Assembly: GCA_003993805.1 (NCBI GenBank)
Contig: RSEF01000012.1
Location: 1,353,731 to 1,417,730 of the forward strand
Length of the DNA stretch: 64,000 nucleotides
DNA from: Himantopus leucocephalus
Lineage: Eukaryota > Chordata > Aves > Charadriiformes > Recurvirostridae
Direction of reading: 5' to 3'
Shown: one piece after another, positions 24,301 through 36,300 of the stretch
How positions within the stretch are numbered: position 1 is the first letter of the stretch
Layout: the number at the start of each line of letters is the position of its first letter
Made by a program: the position numbers and the translations under genes
Notes under the pieces: generated by a model
What the model was told of the DNA's origin: nothing
Database searches by the model: none
Seen by the model: only the letters and a program-made list of their open reading frames with translations

Positions 24301-27300
24301 TCATTTCACCCTCCCACAAACCAAGAGCAATACTAATTGCATATGTTGAACCGGTCAGATAAATAACATGCCGACTAAAATCTCACTTTCTGAAAGCAAT
24401 AGTGTAGTATGAACTTGGACCATGGTATCAACTTTCACTGTACAAATACCGAAGATTTCTTCCCAAAGTAAACCTGGCTGAATTACTCTGTCATCTTTCT
24501 TGACCAACGTTAAGATTCCGAACTATTCAGTTCTTTGAGAAAAATATCACAGGACAGATTCAAGCGTACATATAGATAAAGTGTACTCCTCATAACCCTC
24601 CAGAGCATGTTCAGTGCTGTTTCTGACAACTGCTCCTGGCTGTGCTGGAGCTGTACCTGCATGTGGTACATATCCTCAGCAGTCTCCCCCACAGAACTGT
24701 CTGTTAGAATAACCAGGTTTCCTGTTTCGCTGGAGGTGTGGGACGACAGAGAGGAGGACGAGTGTCGGACTGAACCAAGCAAGTTCAGTGGGCTGGAACG
24801 AAAATAGAGACAGAACAAGGGCATCATTATTTTTTGAACCAGTGTTTTAATTTGTGAAGCCTGATTTTTTTCCAAGTCCTAAGTACCTGCAGTTACCTAC
24901 TGTTTTAGGTCACCTCTAGATGTCAAACACTTTTGAAAAATCAAGCTGAATAAGCCTAAACAAATCCATAAATGTGAGTAAATGTGAAAGAAGTGACAAT
25001 AAGGTTACATGTAAGAGAGCAGAACATGTTGGATTCTGAAATTCCACATCCTAAGCCAGGTTAACATCATGTCATTATGCTGGGTGCAAATTTGTTTTGT
25101 TTGTAACAGAACATTCTGAAACCACTCTCATTTTTAATGCTGAAGTACAATGAGCAGGAGCAGCTTAAAAAAACATTCCAAAGGAAGCCAAGCACAAGAC
25201 ACACAGGTCAAAATACTGTTTTCTTTATTGCATCTGCTGGGCTTCTGCATTACAGTTGAAGGCAGATTTTTAGCTGACAGTAAATTAATACAGCCCAGCT
25301 GGTGTGCAGGCTGCACCCTGATCTCACCCATGACATTAATTTTTTCTTTGTCACTCAATCACATACACAAATACATATTTTGTACACTATAGAATCTCCC
25401 TAGTTTGCCCTAAGAATTTAAAAAGGCTTTACAAAGTGAGGAATTTTGAAGAAAAAATTTTATCACCCAGACACCAATTGTCAACTGCCAAGCCACTATA
25501 GTAGCATAAGAGCTACTAAATTTTAATAGTAAAAGGAATTTCACCATCCTGGATTCATGTATTCAAGACCAAGTTTCCACAGCTTTTCATGCCAGGCTTT
25601 AAAAACAGCTAAGCTATATGGACCCACCAAGAGAAATAAACATAGAAGAACAATTAAAATTTCATAATGTTAGTGACATTCCTGTCACTGTTTTTCATAC
25701 TGGCATGGATACGTACATTTTCAAATAAGCAATTTTGTCTGGACTGTTTTGCCCTGAAAATCCCCATTTTTGTCCTCAGTCATTATCTCAGTTTTTATAG
25801 ATAGGTATTCAGTTTGAATGAGCATCCACATTTGCAGATGTTCCTGTGAAGGCTGAGCCGTTTTTTGGTATTCTGATCAAAACATCTTAGCAGCTTTTCT
25901 TATATTTGGGTTCTGATTTGATCAGAATTATAAAAAACAATGATGTGAACATTTTTTGATCCTTAAAAATGGGTACATACTGAGTTGGGTTCTAAAACAA
26001 GCAATACAATTTTCCTTTAAGGACTCATTTATTTGCTGTTTGCGTAACAGAAGTAGAAGTTGGAACCTCCAAAGTCAGATTGAATCTGGAGATTGGAGTG
26101 ACAGATGTGTATTTCTGTCTTTACAGTAAAGTGATGGAGTAACCCATGGAGGTCTTTAGCATTTGCTGCAAATGGGATTTCTCAACTTTTTGATTCTAGT
26201 CGTCAAGCAAACTTTAATAATTAGCACCGAACAAAGACAAAAGGCACTTCTGCCAAAACTCATCCTGCTCCTCCTGCAGTACTGTTAACCCCTTCTTAGA
26301 TTCTTGAATCGTAATGCGACAATGTGCAGAGATCCTAGATATTTCAGGAGAAAAAACCCAGGGTACCTGTGTCGATGCACCAGCTTTATGCTCTCTGGGC
26401 TCATAGGTCCATGCGAAACCAGAACATTGCTGCGTGGTGTACTAGTGCCGGAACAGGCTGGACTCAGCTTATCCAAACCAGGTAACTCCTGCAAAGGAAA
26501 CATACTTTAGCTGAGTTGGTCATGGAAATTTTTTCTTCAAGTTTTCTTCTCAGGAAAATCCTGATCTGTTTCCAGGTTCTCTACAGTTATCCTGTGTTTC
26601 CACAGGATAAAGAGCTTCAGTGCTTTACAACCCTATTTTCTGTTTGTTTTCAATGACAGTTTCTAGCCACTATTTCAGGAATTTGGGAGAAAAATAGAGG
26701 CATACTGCGGCCCAAATTACAGCCACCTACATTTTTCAAAAAAGAAACGTAGACTCAAAAATACATTATAGATATACCCTAACTCTCAAGAAAGGTACTG
26801 AACTCAGACTGGCAACTGTGACCTGTATGGATCTCCTCTGCTTTGAAAGAGAAAGGGCATATTTTAAAATTCTGGTGCTGTTATTTCTGGCCATCCTTGT
26901 ATAGTGTTCACTCCTAAGAATGGAGGAAAAAGCCTTCAAGTAAGAAGCTACCTTAGACATACATGCTCCCATTGGAAAGTAAAGTGCTAACACACATATT
27001 TCAAATAATTCTTCTAGATTATAGGAAGATATCCTTTAGTTTGGTTGTGATCATGTTCAAGATAGTGTCTGGGTATCCATAAAGATTTCGCTATGCCAGG
27101 AAGATAAGATGAACTGCAAATTTCTGAGACCCACCTGGCAAAGACCTCTCAAGTATAGTTGTCACAGAATACTAATGTACAGCAGAGCACACACAGAAGG
27201 AAAGGTATCATTACCAGAGGATGATATTTGTACTTCTGGTATGTAACAGGTGGTGTGAACGGTGCTCCAGAGGCAGTTCCGTTGACTATATAGAAACTAT

Positions 27301-30300
27301 AGACCCATAATAGCGCACATAACTGATCACCAGAGTTGGATGCCTAAAGTAACCAACAGGAATTTCTGTTGCTGTCTATATAGAAACACTTCTGGAGGGC
27401 CTCATCCATGTCATGCTACTCCAAATTATGGCAGTTCTTTCAAAGAGCTCAACGTCTAACACTTTCATCTTTCTTCCTCTGTTTTATATCATTTTCTGCT
27501 ATGTAAGACAGTAACTGAAAATTAAGCTTTACAATTGTTTTGTGATACAACAACATACAAATATTAAAATTTCTAGTTTAAATTAAAGGCTAAGTTAACT
27601 GACTTATTAGGCCTTCCATCTTGCACAAAAATCAGGAATTCTTTTGATAATTTGGCTCTCCAGTTGGTTCAGTCAATGCTGTATCAGCCCAGTTCTTTTG
27701 TGAACCTTACTGCAACTGATAGACGTTTAATCATAACTCTGAATGATTCAAAATGGGAAAAATCACTAATCAGCTTACATGGTACAGACTGGATCGCATC
27801 ATCTGGAACTGGTCTATCAGTTTCTTATGCAGGGGACGCATTTCTGGGTGTACAAATTTCTCATGGACTGCCAGACCCACTCCTAAGACATGTACCTGTT
27901 AAATAGAAAACATAACATCACAAAAACAAATAAATTGTGTCTAAGAGACAGAATAGAAGCCTGTCCTGCAGTTCTGTCAACATGCAAGAAAGTGCTGTCA
28001 AATGTGCCACTGTTCATTTACAAGAGTGCTGATAATGAAGCAAGCCGAGGAGACCTGGCAAGTTCGTATTACTTCAACAAGTACTTTAAGTGTGAGACAA
28101 GTACATTTATGTCACGTTGGATTACTTTTGTTAAGAGAGAGCTGTAAAAAATTACCAGATTGATTCTCTCTCCAGAGTGAACAGCATTATGTCCTCACAC
28201 AGATAATTCATTGTGACAAAGACAATTCCTTCCACCCAGTGTCAAAGAAGGGGTCAAAGTTGCCCACAGAGCTTTCTGAAAGGAGCTGCTGATAATTGAG
28301 CTGAGCAGTGGCAGTGTGGCATGCATAGTCACTCTTCCTGTTGCTCATTATTTATTTTTAAAGGTCACATTTTCAAAGGTCAAACATACAATATTAGTGA
28401 TTGAATGAGATTATATAAGCTCTCGGATGAAAGAAAATAATAATGATAGCAGGCTTAAGATGTATATAATTCCCTACATGATCCAAAGTCTGTACAAACA
28501 ATAACTAATTAATCTTCAAACATCCTCTTGAGGATTGAAGGGAGATAAGCATTATCTTTATTTTACAGATGGGAAATCTGAAATGCAGTTAAGTGATTTG
28601 TTGAAGAAACAGGCCTAGTAGCTCTATTCAGACTTGGACACATTGTTTAATGGAGTTGTTCTGGTTTGAGGGGTATATCTTGCCAAACTTTCAGTTAAGA
28701 GGGATGTGATTTTCTGATTTCACTCCCATCAAAGCATCCAGCTAGATTTATCTACCAAGATGTTTCATGGAGACACTAAGGAAAAATAAAACTGCAGATA
28801 ATAAAAATAGGCTTTATTTATAGGCTTTATTTAATAGGCTTTTTTTTTAGTTTTTCTATATAGCTCTGCCAGTTTAATCTCAAGTCTGACCTGTCCTGTC
28901 CTGACTCTGGTTCTGTTTGAAATTTACTGGGAAGACATAATTCAAAATGCCAAAAATGAATGGCAGGCTTGAAATGTGGCAAGATGTCTATTGGATAATA
29001 GAGACAACAAAATTAATGTACTTTTAGCTGAGCTTCACTTCACATCCCGTAAGGTGAATAAGCTTGTTCATGAAGTCCTTGGCCATCTCCTCCCTCTTTT
29101 TTGTTTAAATGTACTTTAGAACTCCTCTACCACAATTCATTGCTTCTGAATGAATCGGTTGGATCTGATATGTTTAGACTGACTGCTGATGAATTCAGAT
29201 GCTGTAGCCACGTTCTTTTGCATCTGAAAAACAGTACCTGTTCCTGCATGAGGTCCTTGAGCTGTGTGATCTTCTCTGCGTCTCCAGGGTGCTTTGTGAT
29301 ATAATCTTTATCAAAAAAGGCCTGTAAAAAAATAAAAAAAAGCCTTCTGCTTACTGGAAGCTATTTCATCATAACTTGGTGTCAAAGGATGAGAGGAAAA
29401 GGTCCAAAAATCTTAGGAAAACTAAATACATTAAGCTAACAGCAGCAGCTCTACTTTACTGCTTTTAGCACTCTGGGATCCAGGTAAATGTACAGTACGG
29501 TTTTAGCAACCTTGATGATTCCGTTGAATCATGAATGTGATCAAGTTTTCCCATGTGACAGTGATGAGCAATACCACTACGCCTTGCATCATCCAGTTAT
29601 TTGAATTTTATATAGCTTTCTTCACATAACTGCCTAAAGTTAAAGGAATTAAGTGAGTAAAATGGTAACTAATGTAAAGGATGAGGAACATTCTCTTCAC
29701 GGCTCTGTAGAGAAGACACGTCCCACACCCCTGGACCGCTGCTGCCATTCTTCAGTGATCCTAGACTTACCTTTTGCAACGCAGAGTTTAAGTAACAGCT
29801 TGCCAAAGATTATGCCAGATAACATACTGCATATACGATCGTTTTAGGGTTACAGTGAGTCTGAAATTATGCTAGCAAACATAATGGTCGAGTACCACGA
29901 ATTAGCGGCTTTTTCTGATTACAGGCCCAATCGGTCTCGATTAGTGAGTCCCACTGCCTTTATTGCAAAATGGATTTATAATGTAAGCAGTATAAAAATA
30001 TTTGCTTCGCTCTTTTACCTGCCAAGTCAGGATTTCCAGGTAAGCCAAGTCTCATTCTTGAGAAGCCCCACTGTCAACCATACCTACTTCAATGTGATAT
30101 CCCAGCTCCACCTTTGGATCCTCCTGTTGACGTATGGCTATGCAAGCACTGATGCAGAATAACCAAGTAGGGGTTTTAACCTCATATTTAGATAATGTGC
30201 ATGAAAATGTCTTATCTTATGAAGTCATACTCTTCTTTGAAACAGAAATGGAAATGAAATTGAAAAAAGATGATACTAAATCCAGATGCAGAGTCTGGCT

Positions 30301-33300
30301 TACCTCCTGGTATCGTGCAATTCCCCCATTAACAGCTGCATCAATCACTCCATTCAGACACATGCTGAGAAGATTAATGTTACCATGCATTTGTTTATGC
30401 TGGTACTGGCTTATCAGTGTTCTCAGCTCCTGGTTTTTGTTCTCAACCACTTGAATGGCATTTTCCAAAGGACTGACTTCGACCTCAAAGGCAATAAAAT
30501 ATACTTTAATTCCATGGACACTTCACTGAGATTTATTATCTTCCTTGTAATGAAATGATACTCTAGGGTTGTTCAGTGATCTCTCTTCGTTTTTACTGCT
30601 TTGTAGAAAATTAGCTACATTAACAAACTTTACTGTTGGCAGTGCTATCTTTCAGGTCACTGAGTTGTGATAACTTCTTTCTGTATACTGAAGACATGGC
30701 AAAAATGCGATTATTCCATGTTTTTGGCACTGTCTCCATTACAGTGTGATGTTCCCTCACATAATTCCCCTGGTTATGTTCAGCAATTATTTAGATTAAG
30801 TGGTGGAAAAAGGACTTAATTATTGGTAAACGTCATCATTTTAAATTGCAAGATTTCAGCCAAAGGAGTTTTAGGTTGCCTATCCCATGTCCTCAGTAAC
30901 TCATCATTTTAAACCCCAGTTACAGGAACTATGAATGTTACCAGTTCTCTTCTCTCCACTTCAAACCAACGAGAGATCCCAGGCAAACTGTGAGTCAGGG
31001 TCAGAGTGGTACGTTCAATCCACAGGCTCTGCAAAGAGTAATTGAGGATATGAGGTACACAGTGAATCACAATCACATCATCTGTACTCCTGTACTCTTA
31101 CTACAGGTGCTAAGGGGGTAAAGTTCAGAAAAGGATATATTAACCTCTTGAGCATAAGCTTATTTTGCAGAATGTAATGCTGAAAGTTACTCGAACAACA
31201 AAACCAGAATTTAGTATGCTCTAAAGCAACACACATTCAGCATTTCTATTACATTTTAAAGGCTGACCAATTCCGCCGTCGGAACCAATACGACATTGTG
31301 GACATATATGGCAGTAGAGAAAAAAAAATCCAGCCAAACAAAAACCCCCATCCTTGCTTCAAAATGCATTTCTCCTGGCACTAAAAGAACTTACCTCTAA
31401 ACTGGACAATGCTTTAATCATGTCAGGCGTGTAACCATTGGACGCAACAGCTACTTGTTACTTGAGTTACTATAATCAAAGCAAGGTTACTCGAAAAGCT
31501 GTATCAGCATAAAATAACAAAACTGTATTTGCCTTGAAGAGAGTAACACTTAAACACTGCTTATTCGCTACTTCTACCTTAAATTCATTCTCCTTGTCCT
31601 TTGGGCCCTTGTGGAAAGGCCTGTCATAGCGGAATTTCCGGATGTTGTTGACTCGGTAAAAGCTCTTTATGCGATCAGGGACACGGTCCATTTGCAGCAC
31701 ATCTATATTGTCTGGGATGGGAGTCACTGCATAGATCTGTAAATCTGTAAATTATGTAGTCAAAGAAAGCCACGGGACATCAAACAGGAAAGCTGTCTCT
31801 ACTGTGGAAAGAAAAGGGATGGTGAATTCAGAAAGTCACACTCTGTTTTCCGACACTCTCCTTTTGCAAGTGAAACAGAACACTAGACTAGCACTACCAG
31901 GGCAGTCTACAGAGTAACAGTACCTCACAGCCGGATTAACCAAAGAGGAGGATACTTGAGGCTGCAGCCAGTATGCAGCAAGACATCCAAAATATCTGCA
32001 GCAGGCAAAATATCCAGTTCCTAATAGTTCTAATTACAGCTAGGTGCCTCACTTGTGCAGGCACTTTAGTAGATCTTGATGTGTTTAGGTAGCTAAATAT
32101 CTAATGTTTACCTTTGATAAATTTCACCTTAGATACTTCAGCTTTCTTTACAAACCGAAGTTGTCCTAATTTCAGCAATTTACAGTCCAGTTTAAACAAA
32201 CTGGTTTAACCTCAGTGTTACAGACAAGATCTCTGCAAGCACAAACAAACAAACCAAAATACACATACAAACAACCCCTCTGTCTATGAAAGTATCAGTC
32301 TTATATAGCAAAGAGGAGTGAAAAGTGCGTATTAATGAAAGACAAGTGAAAACACCGACCAGTTTTGGGAGATTTCACTTGCTGACAATGTCCTTATGGT
32401 TAAAGTCCTGTGCAATATCCTTGCTGTTGTCACAAAAGCCAAACAGCAGTGTTCTCATGACTAAAGTCTCTAAAATCCATTAAATGTTGCGTAGTTCAGT
32501 CCTTAGATGTATACAGTATTGTATGGGTCGCATCAAATTACAGTACAGATTACCAATGAGAAGAACGAGATGCAAAGCCTTAGGTATAAAAGAGTTCAGC
32601 AGTTTAAAATGAGCAACTGCAAAAAAATAGTAATACTGATGTGAAAAATAAAGACAATGGAAAATAACACTTTGGAATTCATGTCTGTTCCCAACAAAAT
32701 GTTCTCTCAGAGAAGGTATCGGGAATACTTTTAATGACACAAAATGTGCATTATGGCAATGCTGTTGGTAAAGGTTAAAACATGGATGTGATCAAGCACA
32801 GCTATTTCCCTTACACATCGAATATGACCTGCATTACTCCCTGAATAAAAAGTGACAGTTCTCTGACAATACATAACACAATGAACCAGTTAATGTCTAC
32901 TGTAGACAGGTGTATGGTTTTGTCCATATCCAGCAATACCTAAGACACTTGGGAACTGAGCTATCCAAGTTGATGACCTTCCTCCTCTGTGCTCTACCAC
33001 AATTCTTCTAATCGTAGCTTGCCCTTTCACTGAAGGATACACTGCGCATCACACTGCAATATAGAGTCATCTGGGTGGTTGGGATGCTGCATTGCAATGG
33101 CTTGTGGAAACTCACTCAGCATCCTCTGCTGGAAGGCTTCCAGCCTCTCATAGTCATGGCCCCGACATACATACTCTTTGTTCTGCAAGAAGGACAAGCG
33201 TAAATTAGTCTCCTTGAGAGTAAGTTAAATTCTATTGGCTTTTATCTCACTTTAAGTTTTACTGCTTCAAAAAAACAAAAATAAATGACAATGTCAATAT

Positions 33301-36300
33301 GCTAATGTGAGAGTCAAATATGCATTTAACACAGCTAATACATTTTATTCCTTCCTTTTTCTGTACCATGTATTTCATCAAGAAGTGATGAGTAAGTAGA
33401 CTATTCCACTGATCTCTCAACAGAAGGATGCCTCTAATCCATACACACGTAACATTCAGGCCTATTGTCTTTTCTTATTTGCTTTTCAGACAACTGAAAA
33501 GGGACTATTTTTTAATTGGACTGTACTGAAACAGATCAACCAAAACTTAAGACTAAGTCACCAGTTCCGCTGTTCTACACCAGGAAAGCTGCTGTCAAAT
33601 ACAATTTACACCAGATGGATAAAAGTCCTGAGGATTTAATAGAACAGAGGGAGATATATGTTTATCAATTTATCAGTTATCCTTAGAGAGAAGTGATAAC
33701 ACACTGTTCACAAAAATCACTGTTTAATCATTGCTGTATTGTCATAGCCATGCAATCCTCCTCTGATCACATTGAGCAATACATCCTCAGGAACTCCGAT
33801 CTATAGTGGACTAATATGGAAAAGCCTTACCAAGAATTCTCAGTGGCCACTTAGCAAATTCCCCTTCAGCCCTAAAAGCACTTCCCTCTTGACGAACAAA
33901 ATTTTGTTTGTGCCAGTAATGGAAAGCTTGCATTTACATATGCCTCTTGAGGCATTAAATCACTTGTGCAGAGTTCTTGCTTGCTGTTTGAGCCATCTCA
34001 AACTTGGAACAGCAAGATACAGGATTTCTAAAGTCCTCAGTGTCATAAAGATTGTATTCCAGTGTCTTCACTGTATCACCGCAAAACACCATTTTGACTG
34101 GTGTTAATGTCTCCTGATGTGAGAGCAATCAAAGCAGGCAAATTCTCTAATTCTCGTGGTTTTAACTGTCTTAACACATGACAATAACTAGAAGGAGATG
34201 TTTCACCTTCATGAAACAAAGAAAGAATCCCAGCCAACAAGAATGGTTCCCCCCTGTTCTATTTCTTGCACTTAGAAGCTGCAGTATATGCAATAATGTT
34301 TCGCTAATTGCTCTGGAAAAGGGTACTGGCTGAGTAGTTCTTGATTTTGTAGCAAAATCAAAGAGAAAGCAGCAAAATCTGATCATGAAACATGGCGAAG
34401 AAGTGCAGTTATCTTTGGCTTTGCATTTCTACTTTATGGAACAGATCTCATGTTCCAGCTGTGACATCTGTCACTTTGTATGCATCAGTCACGGCAACCA
34501 ATGAACTGGGAGAAAAACTGCATGATGAATCTTGACAGTTCAGTCTGTAATTCCCAAACTTTGCAGCTATTATTAAATTTGTAGCGAGTCCATGTTTGAA
34601 GGTGAATCTCTTCATGACACTTACTGCATTCCCTATTTTAGTTTTTGATTGCAGCAATCCAGAAAACTGTAAGCCTATAAATAAAGTTATTGTGATTCTA
34701 AAAATAATGCCCTGAAAACACCTCAAAGCTAAATTTAATCGACTCTTCAGACAGATGCCTACACAAGATCTCAGAACACAGCTTGTCAGTCCTTACTTGA
34801 ACTTCTGGTAGGTGGAAGACATGGACACTTTTAATTTGCTTATGTAGGAACACTAGAAATAGATGCCGAATTCGTAGAAACATGAACAATGACTTTTCTA
34901 GACAAAGGGTCTTCAGAATCAAAGATGTAGAAAGAGGCAGTTATTTTCTGTCTTAAGCTATACAGCAATAGAATAAATGAGAAAAGGGCATGGAGTTATT
35001 TGATCACTTGAAATGACTCCCATATGCATTTGAAAATTTTAAATCCATGTAAATCTTTTCTTCTCTAGAATAGCTGCTTCCAATCTCTTTACAGTGTGAT
35101 CCATGCTGATGCGATTGCTAATGGGCTTAGTCTGTGCTTCGCAATGTGTATGCTGTATGGATCATTAGAGAGAGAAAGGAGGAGGATGACTTTTAATGAG
35201 ATTGCTACATTAGTAATCTGCTATCAGAAGTACTGCTACCAAATATAATTGCAGAATTAACAAGGATTATAATTATGTACGCTCATGTTCTCTGTTAATG
35301 GCTCCAGCTAAGTATCCATATTGTTGCACTGTTTCACGAAGATTGTGCACTGAAAACTTGTGCAGTTTTAAAGACATAGGCCGTGCAGGATCCGAGATAA
35401 AACTGCAGGATCCATAATATAATAAGATAAGCTAGATTCACTGATACTACTTCAAATGTAGCAACACTTATGTGCCATAATGATTTTGTTGTCATTCATT
35501 TTCTGAAACATCTGTTGTTAGATGTAAAAAAAGAAAAAAAAAGAAGAAATTGTCTGTTTTCTCTGGAGAACTTCATGAAAGGGTAGCTGCTGCTTCATAC
35601 TGCAGCACTTGTCATTTCCTCAGATTCCGCTGCACATGTGTTCTACACACCAATTCACCAATTCAGGCTGCTGCATTATGGCACTGTTCAACTTCACCTT
35701 TAAATAACACGAAGCTACCATTTTATCCACTGATATTTTCACCTTGATTAATTCCAACTTGCCTTTACTTCCCACCCCGTGCTTCCATTAAAAGACTGTA
35801 ATTAAACACCAATGTTTAAATACCAGTTAAGAAAAATTAATTAGTAATCAGAGGGAAATTTAAGAGTGGTAGACAGTTTGGCTTTTTGTAGCTTCTTACT
35901 GTATAACTCAAGAGCGGTGCCATCTCTTGTCAAACCATTCTTTAAAGAGAACACAAAAAACCACACATCTCCAGTCCTTGAAAGCATGCTTCAAGTTAGC
36001 TTCTCCTGTCAAGCTAGGTGGCATCTATCATGAATTTTTAGACAGTTCTTCCAGCAGTTTTCAGATTATATTCCTTCCTTGCGCTTACCTAGCAACAAGG
36101 CATTGTATGAACAAATACCCATTTTGATTCCTCATTAGGAAAAGATGATAATTTCACTTTTTAAATGGATTGCACACCCAGCTGATCCGGTATACGACAG
36201 CAGACAATAAGCTCAAAGTGAAGACGTGTCCAGAGAAGCTGCTAGGCTTTTTGTTGAGGAGAGAGAAAATTTTCGCTTGTAGATGGCGTAAGAGAGTCAT

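Larger units (their letters stand above)
27896..29237 (-). other. DOCK3: DOCK3 intron (between window exons 21 and 22)
   Basis: 1.3 kb, containing a MIR-type relic (28507-28645), a short tandem repeat (28808-28850) and two identical AAAGGTCA half-sites (28360-28382). Confidence 0.8.

Noticed and set aside
33020..33045. Readings of the end of exon 33041-33182 as continuing through CILQ to a TGA, or needing a missing G in the donor
   Set aside because: A normal donor (gtatcc) after GATGCGCAGT, paired with the outer acceptor of the next exon, gives the family's AQYLQIYAV with no anomaly.
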